From: Desulfuromonadales bacterium
Lineage (GTDB): Bacteria > Desulfobacterota > Desulfuromonadia > Geobacterales > Pseudopelobacteraceae
Reading direction: 5' to 3'
Length of the DNA: 64,000 nt
NCBI GenBank assembly: GCA_013349405.1
Contig: DUZS01000002.1
Span: forward strand, 124,001 to 188,000
Shown here: in pieces, positions 54,201-62,229 of the stretch
How positions within the stretch are numbered: position 1 is the first letter of the stretch
How the letters are laid out: every line of letters begins with the position of its first letter
The notes under the pieces: model-generated
Seen by the model: the letters and a program-made list of their open reading frames with translations, nothing else
What the model was told of the DNA's origin: nothing
Database searches by the model: none
Made by a program: the position numbers and the translations under genes

Positions 54201-56064
54201 TGAGCGATTGAACAGTGATTCCTTCGCCAAAACTCGCTGCACTGATACCGTTTGAAAAATGAGAAGGATAGTTTCCGGAATCTCCATACAATATCACTTC
54301 CTGGGTTGCTCCCTGGGCACCTGTGGTCGGCTGCATACCGGTGATCAGAGCAGAACTCTGCGATACCGTCGCACCTCCGCTACTGTTTACGGTACCCGTT
54401 ATTCGTTGACTGGCAAGAAATGTCAGGCTCTCCACCGGATTGACATTCAGATGCAGCGCCGGTATTCCACCGGGATTACCGCCTGTTACGTCCCGGACCG
54501 TTACGGTGACCGTTTTGCTGACTGAAAGAACGCCATCGCTGGCGGTTATGGTAATCGGGTAGGTTCCTGCCTGGGTAAAATCGGGGGTGAGAGTGAGCGA
54601 ACCTGCTGAAGGAACGAGGATGGCGTTCCTCGGGAGTCCGCTGGCAGTCAAGGTAACGATGTCGCCGTCAGGGTCGGTTGCGATGACCGGAATGGTCAAG
54701 GTTCCTCCCTCATCCATACTGCCTGTTTCCTGCAGGGTCAATAGCGGTGACCGGTTGTTTCTTGTAACTTCTATCGGGACAGTAACAGTACTGGTAATGT
54801 CGTAGACATCCCTGGCAACAAAGGTTGCAAAGTATTTTCCCGCCTGACTGAAGTCGGGACGAAAATTAAAAGAGCCGCTTGCGGAAACTCCGCTTGTGGA
54901 TGGGAATGTTGCATTATTGATGAGCGGGGCAGCTGAGAGAGAAACTTTTCTGCCATCAGGACTTTCCGCCACTACAGAAATGATAAGCGGGGCAGTGCTG
55001 CCTGCCTGTATGGTATAGGGCGGGGATGAAAGTGAGAGCTGAGGTGCCCTGACCACTTCCTTGACGACGGTTACAGTGACAGAAGAAGCTTGACTGGACA
55101 CGTCCTTGTTATCTGTTACTGTCAGTGTGAATGTATAGGCGCCTTCTCCAAGTGAGATAGCCGGGCTGACAATATCCGCAGGATCCGGCGTGCCGCTCCA
55201 TATATATGAAGTGATAGTGCCGTCTGAATCGCGGGAACCACTGCCATCGAGCGTCACACTGACCGTTGTCTGACCATAAGGGATTGTGACGGTACGATTC
55301 TGACCGGCATTGGCTGTCGGTGGCTGGTTGGTAACCGGTGCAGGGTTAACCGTAACACTGACAGTCGCCGTACCGGTCAGCGCCCCGTCATTGGCGTTCA
55401 GCCGCAAAACATAGTTGCCGTCCACGCTGAATGAGGCGGTGGTGCTGACTGCGCCCGGCGTACCGAATGTAACCGTTCCCGGCCCGCTCTCCTTTATCCA
55501 GGTAAGCGACGGGGTCGGGTTGACCTTGCCGTCGTCTGTTACAGTGGCGCTCAATGCCGCCATTGCAGGCAAGGTAATCGGCGACACCGGCGCAATGGCA
55601 ACAACCGGCGCAAGATTGGCCGCCTGGACAGAGCCAAAGGTCAGAATCTTGTAGCTGTAACGGACAGTGCTTGGGCAGACCAGGCGTACGGTAAAGCTGA
55701 CAGCTCCCGATGGGCTGAAGATGCCGCCTGTAAATCTTGGAGTGAGATTCACATAGTACTTGCCGTAAGGATTTCCCGCACCCGGGGCTATGGCATCCAG
55801 CACCTGGACACCAGGTGAAGAAATCTCGAAAACAGCATGGACAGGGTTGAGGATGCTCTGGGTAGAGCTGTTGGTGATGGTGACCGTAGCTGTGGTTGTC
55901 ACGGTCATGGTGCGGCGATCGGTGAGTGACCGCTCACTTTTTGTGACCTTGACAAGGGAAGAGAGATCATCCGCATACGCAGGAGAACTCATCAGAACCA
56001 GGGAAAACAGGATTGTCGAACAGGCCAACAGTTTTCCGAATATGCCGTTCATGGCTACAGACAT
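51226..56064 (-). CDS. Large secreted protein with PKD/Ig, carboxypeptidase-regulatory and propeller-like domains
   Basis: 1612 aa with a signal peptide (residues ~10-32, ending SPAYADD). In order: Ig/PKD-like domains (~150-340; TANAGQNRTVTIPYGQTTVS), cadherin-like Ig domains (~440-540; TITASDGVLSVSKTVTV), a carboxypeptidase regulatory-like domain (~668-735; GRLIDQDTGQPIGGATAVI), then a helical region with a long hydrophobic stretch (~985-1035; AVATGILSFVSGVVADIIIQ). An NHL-like propeller follows (~1240-1505; GLAVDSAGNVYTDNQG, MGPNGRLYVADEICNCI), then a second carboxypeptidase-regulatory-like end. ATG at 56064 follows AAGGAGG. It is upstream of the 2997-aa gene and probably co-expressed. Function unknown; teneurin/Rhs-like layouts are only a loose analogy. 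Confidence 0.8.
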   Translation of the reverse strand: MSVAMNGIFGKLLACSTILFSLVLMSSPAYADDLSSLVKVTKSERSLTDRRTMTVTTTATVTITNSSTQSILNPVHAVFEISSPGVQVLDAIAPGAGNPYGKYYVNLTPRFTGGIFSPSGAVSFTVRLVCPSTVRYSYKILTFGSVQAANLAPVVAIAPVSPITLPAMAALSATVTDDGKVNPTPSLTWIKESGPGTVTFGTPGAVSTTASFSVDGNYVLRLNANDGALTGTATVSVTVNPAPVTNQPPTANAGQNRTVTIPYGQTTVSVTLDGSGSRDSDGTITSYIWSGTPDPADIVSPAISLGEGAYTFTLTVTDNKDVSSQASSVTVTVVKEVVRAPQLSLSSPPYTIQAGSTAPLIISVVAESPDGRKVSLSAAPLINNATFPSTSGVSASGSFNFRPDFSQAGKYFATFVARDVYDITSTVTVPIEVTRNNRSPLLTLQETGSMDEGGTLTIPVIATDPDGDIVTLTASGLPRNAILVPSAGSLTLTPDFTQAGTYPITITASDGVLSVSKTVTVTVRDVTGGNPGGIPALHLNVNPVESLTFLASQRITGTVNSSGGATVSQSSALITGMQPTTGAQGATQEVILYGDSGNYPSHFSNGISAASFGEGITVQSLTVTGPQQAVATIVIAPQAVTGSRLVTVSTASETAVSVLAFSVTRGATTVTGRLIDQDTGQPIGGATAVIRGTPFSATTGANGIFSISGVPGGTQTLMLSASNYVLTTSSIDALPNVSLTVPDIYTRATVFIPSAAPSVSLMSLIGRSASAQSSNVTRDAAFYLFRDAWMLLGGRDAGILDEYGNQMNPQVSGSGAMSLTDKGVKRLAEQMSSGKTMSLQEILYAFSMGLNWSQNTPPALKMWMDRLQQMVDQAWSDPANMDNALAILIFNRGNSVAADPPKIHPEMRLNVLQANLFVSSLLIYTLDSQGNLASRSENPVLLAYNSNLLSQLFVNAINPTSQGGRSVMRNFWKNYFGAWSNFPLSTVASAAGTALGTAISFATVGGLPGTAVATGILSFVSGVVADIIIQMVVSMNLAVLVPQPPIPLKAEYYTENNQGRVKVRFNRSVSDSHPLEDKNMQIRFWYTLYRYDRPPLNFSDNPNAVAVKNICSNCPETYVPFDIWPFLSQAELKAMISENPLEIIDDSPVPGKINYYDMTVTRLVGMKAALTGTDENLGSTQNWAAGFFPSVGAMLGKSEILGPGILMTAVSPMTSLVNGLQQLTSDFSGMVVAYAGERPNAAADDIEVDPVKGFVYHSDLVNKTIYRSEWAAERLMQTTKFADPGFKESQVGLAVDSAGNVYTDNQGSDSSFGGRVFRFKPEGTREFAGVVNYFSQLLMFARPVSVSRMTMGPNGRLYVADEICNCIKELDVALPIEPSRIVGQIYANLGPHAEPVQDLAFGPNRALYVLSSPTVQQIPYDSVAGVATVPAPYLDLSSLNTSGFGGLAVDGYGNVYLSQKGVAASTGKVLMFPFDSCFANPYCTSVTIMDNLDQPGDIDLSIDGRSLFIATGGGKLEKKIFGFSGQIKDFTGNPLGGATVSIQTEPIGYGKAVKTDANGFFRFDEVFRADLVVPYLDITIEYDGKTQVFLTQLGQPNFGTYGHTLRNITFSP

Positions 56065-56132
56065 AATTTCCTCCTTATCCTGCGGTTGAAGCCGCCTGTA
56101 ATATCGGTATTACCTGATTTTTCTTCGGGCAT

Positions 56133-56187
56133 AAAAAAACCGGTTTGCCTTGGTCAGCCATTTCGGTGGCTGCGTCCGGCAATCCGG
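56133..56187 (-). terminator. Hairpin with T7 tract between PEP-CTERM and 1612-aa genes
   Basis: On the minus strand a 10-bp outer stem (CCGGATTGCC with GGCAAACCGG, one mismatch) encloses an inner CAGCCA/TGGCTG hairpin with a CCGAAA loop. Seven Ts follow. It is 128 bases after the PEP-CTERM gene stop and 69 before the 1612-aa gene start. It can act as the terminator of the first or as an attenuator of the second. Confidence 0.8.
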
Positions 56188-56314
56188 CCAACTTTTTCAG
56201 AGGGTACCAATGAAATCAGTTCAGCATTTCATCATAGAAACAAATCCCCAAATTTCGAAAAAGCTCCGTCGATTTTCCGTCCCCTGATCACTCAGGGTTT
56301 GGCGGTCAGTTTTT

Positions 56315-56956
56315 TTAAACGTGCCTGCGGCGAATAAACACAAGCCCGGTTATACCGGCACCGAGAAGAAGCATGGTCGATGGTTCCGGAACCGGGATGT
56401 TTGACTGATTTTCGGTGACATTAATGTTGCGTACGAGACCTTGTGACGTAAAGGCATCGCCCATATCTTGAAGGATAAAAGAAAGCGTGCCGTCAATGCC
56501 CCCAAAACTGGTAATATTCGTGGTGAACCAGTCTCCATATGCACCTATAGTATTCATTGCTGAATCGTACACCCCGTTTTTGTCATAACCGAGGAAATCT
56601 ATTTGAGGATCAGTAAGGCTGTCGGGAAGAAAACAAGCTTGCAGGAAATTCGGGATATATCCTTGATCAGGATCAATAGGTGGAGGAACCTCTCTCTCAG
56701 TTCCATTAATGAAGTTGACATCGAAACTGAGAGCTGTAACGCCGGTGAAATGTTTTGTGAGGTAAATGGAAGTGACTTTGTTCTCGTAAGGTTGAATCTG
56801 AAGGGTTGCAACATCGCTGCTGATGGAAACAGTGCTTAAAGGATCTGCGTCCCAACCGGTAAATGCGCCGCTCGTGATAAGTGTGGCGAACGAACTGCTG
56901 ACTCCTGCAAGAAAAATCACCGATGAACAAAAGAAAACCATAATTGACCGTTTCAT
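56315..56956 (-). CDS. PEP-CTERM sorting-domain protein
   Basis: 213 aa. Signal peptide (VFFCSSVIFLAGVSSSFA), a beta-rich middle part (FDVNFINGTER, YGDWFTTNITSFGGID) and a C-terminal PEP-CTERM signal: VPEPSTMLLLGAGITGLVFI followed by RRRHV. In systems studied, exosortase cleaves at this signal and links export to exopolysaccharide production. No exosortase gene is in the window. ATG at 56956 follows GGAGG; an in-frame TTG two codons upstream is rejected. Promoter copy C4 lies about 90 bases upstream. Confidence 0.9.
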   Translation of the reverse strand: MKRSIMVFFCSSVIFLAGVSSSFATLITSGAFTGWDADPLSTVSISSDVATLQIQPYENKVTSIYLTKHFTGVTALSFDVNFINGTEREVPPPIDPDQGYIPNFLQACFLPDSLTDPQIDFLGYDKNGVYDSAMNTIGAYGDWFTTNITSFGGIDGTLSFILQDMGDAFTSQGLVRNINVTENQSNIPVPEPSTMLLLGAGITGLVFIRRRHV

Positions 56957-57045
56957 ACCCAACCTCCAGAAAATCTGAAATATGCAGCGGGATACCAGCT
57001 AATTCTTCGACCAGTTGCGTGCGAATTAGTGAATTGATAATGACC

Positions 57046-57090
57046 ATTATAGGTGATTAGAATTTACTGTCTATTGGTGGAAACCCCCAA
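57046..57090 (-). promoter_or_regulatory. Repeated promoter-operator element, copy C4
   Basis: Minus strand: TAGACA, 16 bases, TATAAT (complement of 57046-57051). The inverted repeat TTGGTGGAAACCCCCAA at plus-strand 57074-57090 is identical to that of C3. An AT tract and GCGGGGA follow, as in C3. The minus-strand PEP-CTERM gene starts about 90 bases downstream. Confidence 0.8.
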
Positions 57091-57157
57091 AATACAATTT
57101 TTTTTTGCGGGGAGTAGAAAAAGTGTTATTGAAGGGGGAAGGGGAAGGGAAGGGGGG

Positions 57158-57232
57158 ATAATTCAAATCACGCGCCACCAGTTCTGCACTGATCGCCCAA
57201 CGGAAAAGTGTGCGGTTTTTGTGGCATTACAG
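57158..57232 (-). pseudogene. 3' remnant of a LuxR-type response regulator gene
   Basis: Minus-strand codons read TLFRWAISAELVARDLNYP, matching the end of the regulator at 59927-60559 ([17 protein letters not shown]). NATK lies just upstream in a shifted frame. The G-rich sequence beyond the gene end (GAAGGGGG on the plus strand) is also shared. It is a fragment of a duplicate copy of that locus. Confidence 0.7.
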
Positions 57233-57308
57233 ATTGTATTTTGCTGGAATAACGATATAGTTACAGATGACAAAGCAGCACGAGATGATCACCGAGGGAA
57301 ATACCAAC

Positions 57309-59873
57309 ATGGACAGCATCAGATCAAAAATCATCGTCAACGTCCTTATCCTTCTGTTCACTATTATCAGCATCATCGGCATAGAATACGATGATCTCCG
57401 CCATCTGGCTGAAATCCAGGGTATTGGAGTCAAGCGTTCCGCTGACGCTGTAACAGCAGAAATCGGCACCCGGGTCGGCTTGTCACTGCATAACGTCATA
57501 ACCGGTGCCGTTATTAATCGTGATCTGGATGCAGTTGCTAAAGAGTGGGCGAACGCCAGGGAGCAGAACCTGAAGCGCCTTGACGACGTGGCCAGAGCCG
57601 CTGACACGAAAGAAGAAAAAGAATGGATCGAAACTGCTACAAACGCGGCCCGGGAAATTATCACCATTTTTGAGACCAGATCAGTGCCGTTACTCAAAAC
57701 CACCGACGGCATCACTAAAGAGATCAAAGACCTTGATGCGGCTATTGATACGCAGGTCAAAATTGTCCGGACGATGATGCTGAAAATTAATGAATCGATT
57801 GACAGGGAAGCCAAAACAGCTGATGAGGATTTTGATAGAGCGATCAGGCAGGCAATGGTCAAAGCCTTGATTGTTGGCCTGATCGGTATTCTTCTTCAGG
57901 CCGGACTTGCCACCTGGCTGATGCAAACAATCCTGAAAAAAGACGCCGAACGCAAACAGGCCGGGGAGTTGCTGCGTAATCGTGAGGAGATTTTCTCCCT
58001 GTTTATGCAACACTCACCGTTTTACACGTTCATCAAGCAGGTGACTTCTACCGATAATCGTGTTCTTCAGGCGAGTGACAATTTTCAGCAGATGATTGGT
58101 ATCCGTGGTTCAGAAATGATCGGTAAAACCATGCCGGAACTGTTCCCTGCAGAGATTGCCGCCAAGATTATAGCTGATGACTGGAGTGTGGTTACACGAG
58201 GTGAAACGGAGGAATTCGAGGAAGATTTTAACGGCCGCAATTATTTCACCACCAAATACCCTGTTGTCCAGGGTGATAAAACATTTTTGGCAGGCTACAC
58301 CATCGACATAACCGAGCGCAAACGGGCGGAAGCAGCATTACTTGAAAGTGAGCTGCGGTTCCGCTCCTTGATGGAGGATATTCCGAGCGTTGCGGCTCAA
58401 GGGTATGCGCTCGACGGTACGGTCCTTTTCTGGAACAGAGCGTCGGAAAGGCTCTACGGCTTCAGCCCGGAAGAAGCGTTGGGAGCAAATCTGCTCGATC
58501 TGATTATCCCGGCGGAAATGAGGGAAGGGGTAGCCGGAGCAATGCAGCAGATGATTGAGAGCGGCGAGGCTATTCCGGCAGGTGAGCTCCTGCTGCAGCG
58601 GAAAGACGGTTCGCGTGTGCCGGTATTCTCCAGCCATGCTCTGCTCAAGCCAATCGGCAGACAGGCGGAACTCTTTTGTCTGGATATTGATTTGACCGAG
58701 CGCAAATGTGCTGAAGAACAGCGCATCAACCTTGAGAAACAGCTGCTTCACGCCCAGAAGTTGGAAAGCCTCGGTGTCCTTGCCGGCGGCATCGCCCACG
58801 ATTTCAACAACATCCTCATGGCTATTATGGGCAACGCCGACCTGGCCCTGATGCGGATCAACAAGGAATCACCCGCCGCCGATAATCTGCACCGCATCGT
58901 ACAGGCTGCAGCGCGAGCCGCCGACCTGGCCAAGCAGATGCTCGCGTATTCAGGCAAAGGGAAATTCGTCGTTGAGGACATCAACCTCAACACCCTGCTG
59001 GATGAGATGCTGCACATGCTGGAAGTCTCCATCTCAAAAAAAGCGGTACTGCGTCTCAACCTGCATCAACACCTTCCCACCGTTGAGGCCGACGCCACCC
59101 AGATGCGTCAGATCATTATGAATCTTGTCATTAACGCCTCGGAAGCGATCGGTGAGAAAAGCGGCGTTATTGCCATTACCACCGGCTGCATGGACTGTGA
59201 CCGGAGTTACCTGAAGGACATTTGGCTCGATGAAAACATCAGCGAAGGGCTCTACGTCTACCTGGAGATTGCCGACAGCGGTTGCGGCATGGACAAAGAA
59301 ACCATGGCCAAGCTGTTTGACCCCTTCTTTACCACCAAATTCACCGGCCGTGGCCTCGGTATGGCCGCCGTGCTCGGCATTGTCCGGGGGCACAAGGGTG
59401 CTATCAAGATCTACAGCGAACTAAATCGGGGCACCACCTTCAAAATCCTGCTCCCCGCCAGCAGCAGGCCTGCCGAAATATTCAATGGCACACGCCACCA
59501 TGACGGCTGGAAGGGTGAAGGCACCGTATTGCTGGTCGATGACGAAGAAACCGTGCGTGGCATCGGAACAGAAATGCTCAAGGAACTTGGCTTTACGGTT
59601 ATCACCGCTGATGATGGCCGCGAGGGAGTCGAACAATTCAAACAAAACCCCGACATCAGCTTCATTATCCTGGACCTGACCATGCCGCACATGGACGGAG
59701 AACAATGCTTCCGTGAACTGCGGCAGATCAACCCTGATGTCAAAGTCATACTGTCCAGCGGCTACAACGAGCAGGAAGTCACTCAGAAATTCGTCGGCAA
59801 AGGGCTGGCCGGATTTATTCAAAAACCATACAAACTGTCAATTCTGGAAGAGGCAATCCGGAAGATATTTTAG
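57309..59873 (+). CDS. Membrane hybrid histidine kinase with PAS domains
   Basis: 854 aa. Two membrane helices (about 7-26 and 187-207) flank a helical periplasmic sensor region of ~160 residues. Two PAS domains follow (FSLFMQHSPFYTFIK; LRFRSLMEDIPSVAAQ), then HisKA with the phospho-His in GGIAHDFNNILMAI and HATPase with FDPFFTTKFTGRGLGMAAVL. The C-terminal receiver has FIILDLTMPHMDGE. The start at 57309 follows CGAGGGAAATACCAAC; earlier in-frame ATGs lack a site. It faces away from promoter C4, and its own promoter is not identified. Confidence 0.92.
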   Translation: MDSIRSKIIVNVLILLFTIISIIGIEYDDLRHLAEIQGIGVKRSADAVTAEIGTRVGLSLHNVITGAVINRDLDAVAKEWANAREQNLKRLDDVARAADTKEEKEWIETATNAAREIITIFETRSVPLLKTTDGITKEIKDLDAAIDTQVKIVRTMMLKINESIDREAKTADEDFDRAIRQAMVKALIVGLIGILLQAGLATWLMQTILKKDAERKQAGELLRNREEIFSLFMQHSPFYTFIKQVTSTDNRVLQASDNFQQMIGIRGSEMIGKTMPELFPAEIAAKIIADDWSVVTRGETEEFEEDFNGRNYFTTKYPVVQGDKTFLAGYTIDITERKRAEAALLESELRFRSLMEDIPSVAAQGYALDGTVLFWNRASERLYGFSPEEALGANLLDLIIPAEMREGVAGAMQQMIESGEAIPAGELLLQRKDGSRVPVFSSHALLKPIGRQAELFCLDIDLTERKCAEEQRINLEKQLLHAQKLESLGVLAGGIAHDFNNILMAIMGNADLALMRINKESPAADNLHRIVQAAARAADLAKQMLAYSGKGKFVVEDINLNTLLDEMLHMLEVSISKKAVLRLNLHQHLPTVEADATQMRQIIMNLVINASEAIGEKSGVIAITTGCMDCDRSYLKDIWLDENISEGLYVYLEIADSGCGMDKETMAKLFDPFFTTKFTGRGLGMAAVLGIVRGHKGAIKIYSELNRGTTFKILLPASSRPAEIFNGTRHHDGWKGEGTVLLVDDEETVRGIGTEMLKELGFTVITADDGREGVEQFKQNPDISFIILDLTMPHMDGEQCFRELRQINPDVKVILSSGYNEQEVTQKFVGKGLAGFIQKPYKLSILEEAIRKIF

Positions 59874-59926
59874 CTGTTGATGCAGCTTTGTCCTGAATCC
59901 TGTTGTGTGAAGGGGGGAGGGGAAGG

Positions 59927-60559
59927 TTATTTCAACTCACGCACAGCAAGTTCGGCAATGATTGCCCAGCGGGCAAGTGTGGCGGCGTTTGTGGCATTCA
60001 GTTTTTTCATGATGTTTTCACGGTGCCGCTCTATGGTCTTCAGGCTGACAAACAGTTGACTGGCGATTTCTTTGGAAGTGCCACCATTGCCCACCAGCAT
60101 TAAAATCTCCCGCTCCCGCCTGGAGGTTTTTGTAAGGAGAATGGCCCGTTCCTCCTGAAAAGCAGACGTGTTCAGCTGAGAACGGATCACCGCGTGGCGG
60201 CAGATCCGGCTGGAAACGGCTGCAAGCAGTTCATCGGTGGTAAACGGCTTCGGCAGATAGTCGTCGGCTCCTTCGTTCATGCCCTGGCGGACAGCGGCGC
60301 GATCCACCAGGGCGGTAACAAAAATAAAGGGTATATCAGCATACGCCCGTTCTTTTCTCACCGCTTCCAATACGGCGTGACCATCCATATCCGGCATCAT
60401 GATATCGCACAGAATCAGATCCGGCCGCTTTTTACGCAGCAAGTCAAGACCGGACCGGCCATCTAAAGCGCACCGGACATTGAATCCTTCCTTCTTAAGG
60501 AAAAATTCCATATAGAAGCGGCTTGCTGGATCATCTTCAAGAATAAGAATTGAGTACAT
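59927..60559 (-). CDS. LuxR/NarL-type response regulator
   Basis: 210 aa. A receiver domain with Asp9/Asp10, phosphoacceptor Asp52 in [20 protein letters not shown], Thr in VTA and Lys in PKPF. A LuxR-type helix-turn-helix at ~143-205 ([40 protein letters not shown]). It is the transcriptional output of the operon formed with the two kinases upstream. Its first 97 bases overlap the end of the preceding kinase frame in another frame. ATG at 60559 has GGGGAG upstream. Confidence 0.93.
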   Translation of the reverse strand: MYSILILEDDPASRFYMEFFLKKEGFNVRCALDGRSGLDLLRKKRPDLILCDIMMPDMDGHAVLEAVRKERAYADIPFIFVTALVDRAAVRQGMNEGADDYLPKPFTTDELLAAVSSRICRHAVIRSQLNTSAFQEERAILLTKTSRREREILMLVGNGGTSKEIASQLFVSLKTIERHRENIMKKLNATNAATLARWAIIAELAVRELK

Positions 60560-62229
60560 AACTCCCCGACCTGTTTCCCCGTCACCACTGTAAACCAGAA
60601 CGTTGATCCTTGCCCTTCGACACTCTCAACCCCGATAGTCCCGCCCATCAATGCTGCCAGGCGCTTGCAGATCGACAGCCCCAGACCGGAACCGCCGTAG
60701 GTGCGCGTGGTAGTGCCGTTTGCCTGAGTGAAAGGCTCGAAAATGTACTCCAGCTTGTCGGATGCAATACCGATCCCGCTATCGCTGATGACAAAGCGAA
60801 GGGTTGCAGAAAGAGCATCTTCGCTCACTTTTTCGATCTGCAGCGTTACGCTCCCTTGTGGCGTAAATTTGATGGCGTTGCCGACCAGGTTGATGAGGAT
60901 CTGCCGCAGTCGTCCTGCATCGCCTTGCACTAGCGTCGGAACGTCGGCATCAATGGCGGAGGTCAGGCGCACCCCCTTTTCACGTGATTGAAGCGACAAG
61001 ATGGAGATTGTCTCGGCAATCATCGACGGCAGTTCGAAGTCGGCAATCACTATCTCTATCCTGCCCGCTTCTATTTTCGCAAGGTCGAGGATATCGTTCA
61101 GCAGAGCTACCAGCTTACTGCCGGACTCCATGGCAATTTCTGTGAACTCGCGCTGCTCCGGCGTCAGTTTGGTGTGCCGCAACAGTTGCACCATCCCGAG
61201 AATACCATTCATCGGGGTGCGGATTTCGTGGCTCATGATGGACAAAAACTGACTCTTGGCGATGGTGGCGGATTCGGCGACAGCTTTGGCCTGAAGCAAT
61301 GCAGCTTCTGCCTGTTTACGTTCGGTGATGTCGCGGGTGATTCCCAGCAGCGTAATGATTTCTCCCCGCTCATTGCAGAAGGGAACAGCATGAGTTTCAA
61401 GCCATACATGGCTGCCTTTAAGGCCAATGGCCTCAAATTCAAGGATTCCGGGGCTGCCCTTAAAAACCTGCCTGGTCAGTGCGACAAACGCATCCTTGTA
61501 TGGATCGGTAATCAATGGACAGATACTGTGTCCCTTTACCTGCTCAAGTGAGTCAGCCTCTATCATCGCCAATCCGGCCCGGTTCATCATCAACAGGGTG
61601 CCGTCGCTATCGAGCATCTTGATGCACTCCGGCTCCGTGTCGATGATCGCCTGCAGGAACCGCTCGCTGCTCGCCAGTTTTTCCTCCGCCCGTTTCCGTT
61701 CGGATATATCAACCAGGGTAATCCAGAACTCGCCGCCCGCTGCAGGAGTAGCCTGAACATACGCCCAGAAAGTAGAGCCGTCAGGTCGCTTGAAAAGCAT
61801 TTCCGCGACCTGCGGCCCGCTCGATGTGAAGGCCTGTTGACGGTGCAGATAGAAAAAATCCTGATCGTCCTTACAGAGAAAGCGCTTGATCGGCTGTTTT
61901 ATCAGTTTGGCTCTGGCAACGCCAAACATGTTGGCAGCGGCAAGATTCGCCTCCCGGATCAACCCCGGTTCACCGAACGTCAGATAGCCGATCGGCGCCA
62001 GGTCATACAGGTCAAAGTAGCGTGCCTGTGAAACATCCAGTTCCTCCTGAATGGAGCGCAACTCTTCGTTCTGCATCTCCAGTTGAATCTGATGCACCTG
62101 CAGTTCGTGGAGAAGCTGTCTGGTCTCCTCCGGAGTGGCCGTTTCCGGAAGCAAGGCCCCGCCCGCACTCAAAAATTCTTCGGCACGTCGCCGCATATCA
62201 TCCGGTGATAGCGGTTGTCTGATTGTCAT
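60463..62229 (-). CDS. PAS histidine kinase, 3' end overlapping the regulator gene
   Basis: 588 aa and cytoplasmic. The N-terminal helix [18 protein letters not shown] is shared with its paralogues. Two PAS domains follow ([39 protein letters not shown]). HisKA carries the phospho-His in [17 protein letters not shown], and HATPase has [20 protein letters not shown]. Family members usually end soon after GSTFWFTVV, but here the frame runs about 40 residues further into the regulator gene, so the tail may be non-native. The start overlaps the previous gene by 4 bases. It is the middle gene of the operon. Confidence 0.9.
   Translation of the reverse strand: MTIRQPLSPDDMRRRAEEFLSAGGALLPETATPEETRQLLHELQVHQIQLEMQNEELRSIQEELDVSQARYFDLYDLAPIGYLTFGEPGLIREANLAAANMFGVARAKLIKQPIKRFLCKDDQDFFYLHRQQAFTSSGPQVAEMLFKRPDGSTFWAYVQATPAAGGEFWITLVDISERKRAEEKLASSERFLQAIIDTEPECIKMLDSDGTLLMMNRAGLAMIEADSLEQVKGHSICPLITDPYKDAFVALTRQVFKGSPGILEFEAIGLKGSHVWLETHAVPFCNERGEIITLLGITRDITERKQAEAALLQAKAVAESATIAKSQFLSIMSHEIRTPMNGILGMVQLLRHTKLTPEQREFTEIAMESGSKLVALLNDILDLAKIEAGRIEIVIADFELPSMIAETISILSLQSREKGVRLTSAIDADVPTLVQGDAGRLRQILINLVGNAIKFTPQGSVTLQIEKVSEDALSATLRFVISDSGIGIASDKLEYIFEPFTQANGTTTRTYGGSGLGLSICKRLAALMGGTIGVESVEGQGSTFWFTVVTGKQVGELCTQFLFLKMIQQAASIWNFSLRRKDSMSGAL

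Noticed and set aside
56133-56190. c-di-GMP-I (GEMM) riboswitch
   Set aside because: The minus strand has GGACGCAGCC, which recalls part of GEMM, but the 5' GGCAAACC half comes after rather than before it and the second stem is absent. A terminator explains the structure better.
34919-57090. The repeated elements as CRISPR repeats or integron attC sites
   Set aside because: Copies are kilobases apart without regular spacers, and attC core sites (GTTRRRY/RYYYAAC) are not seen. Promoter geometry fits better.
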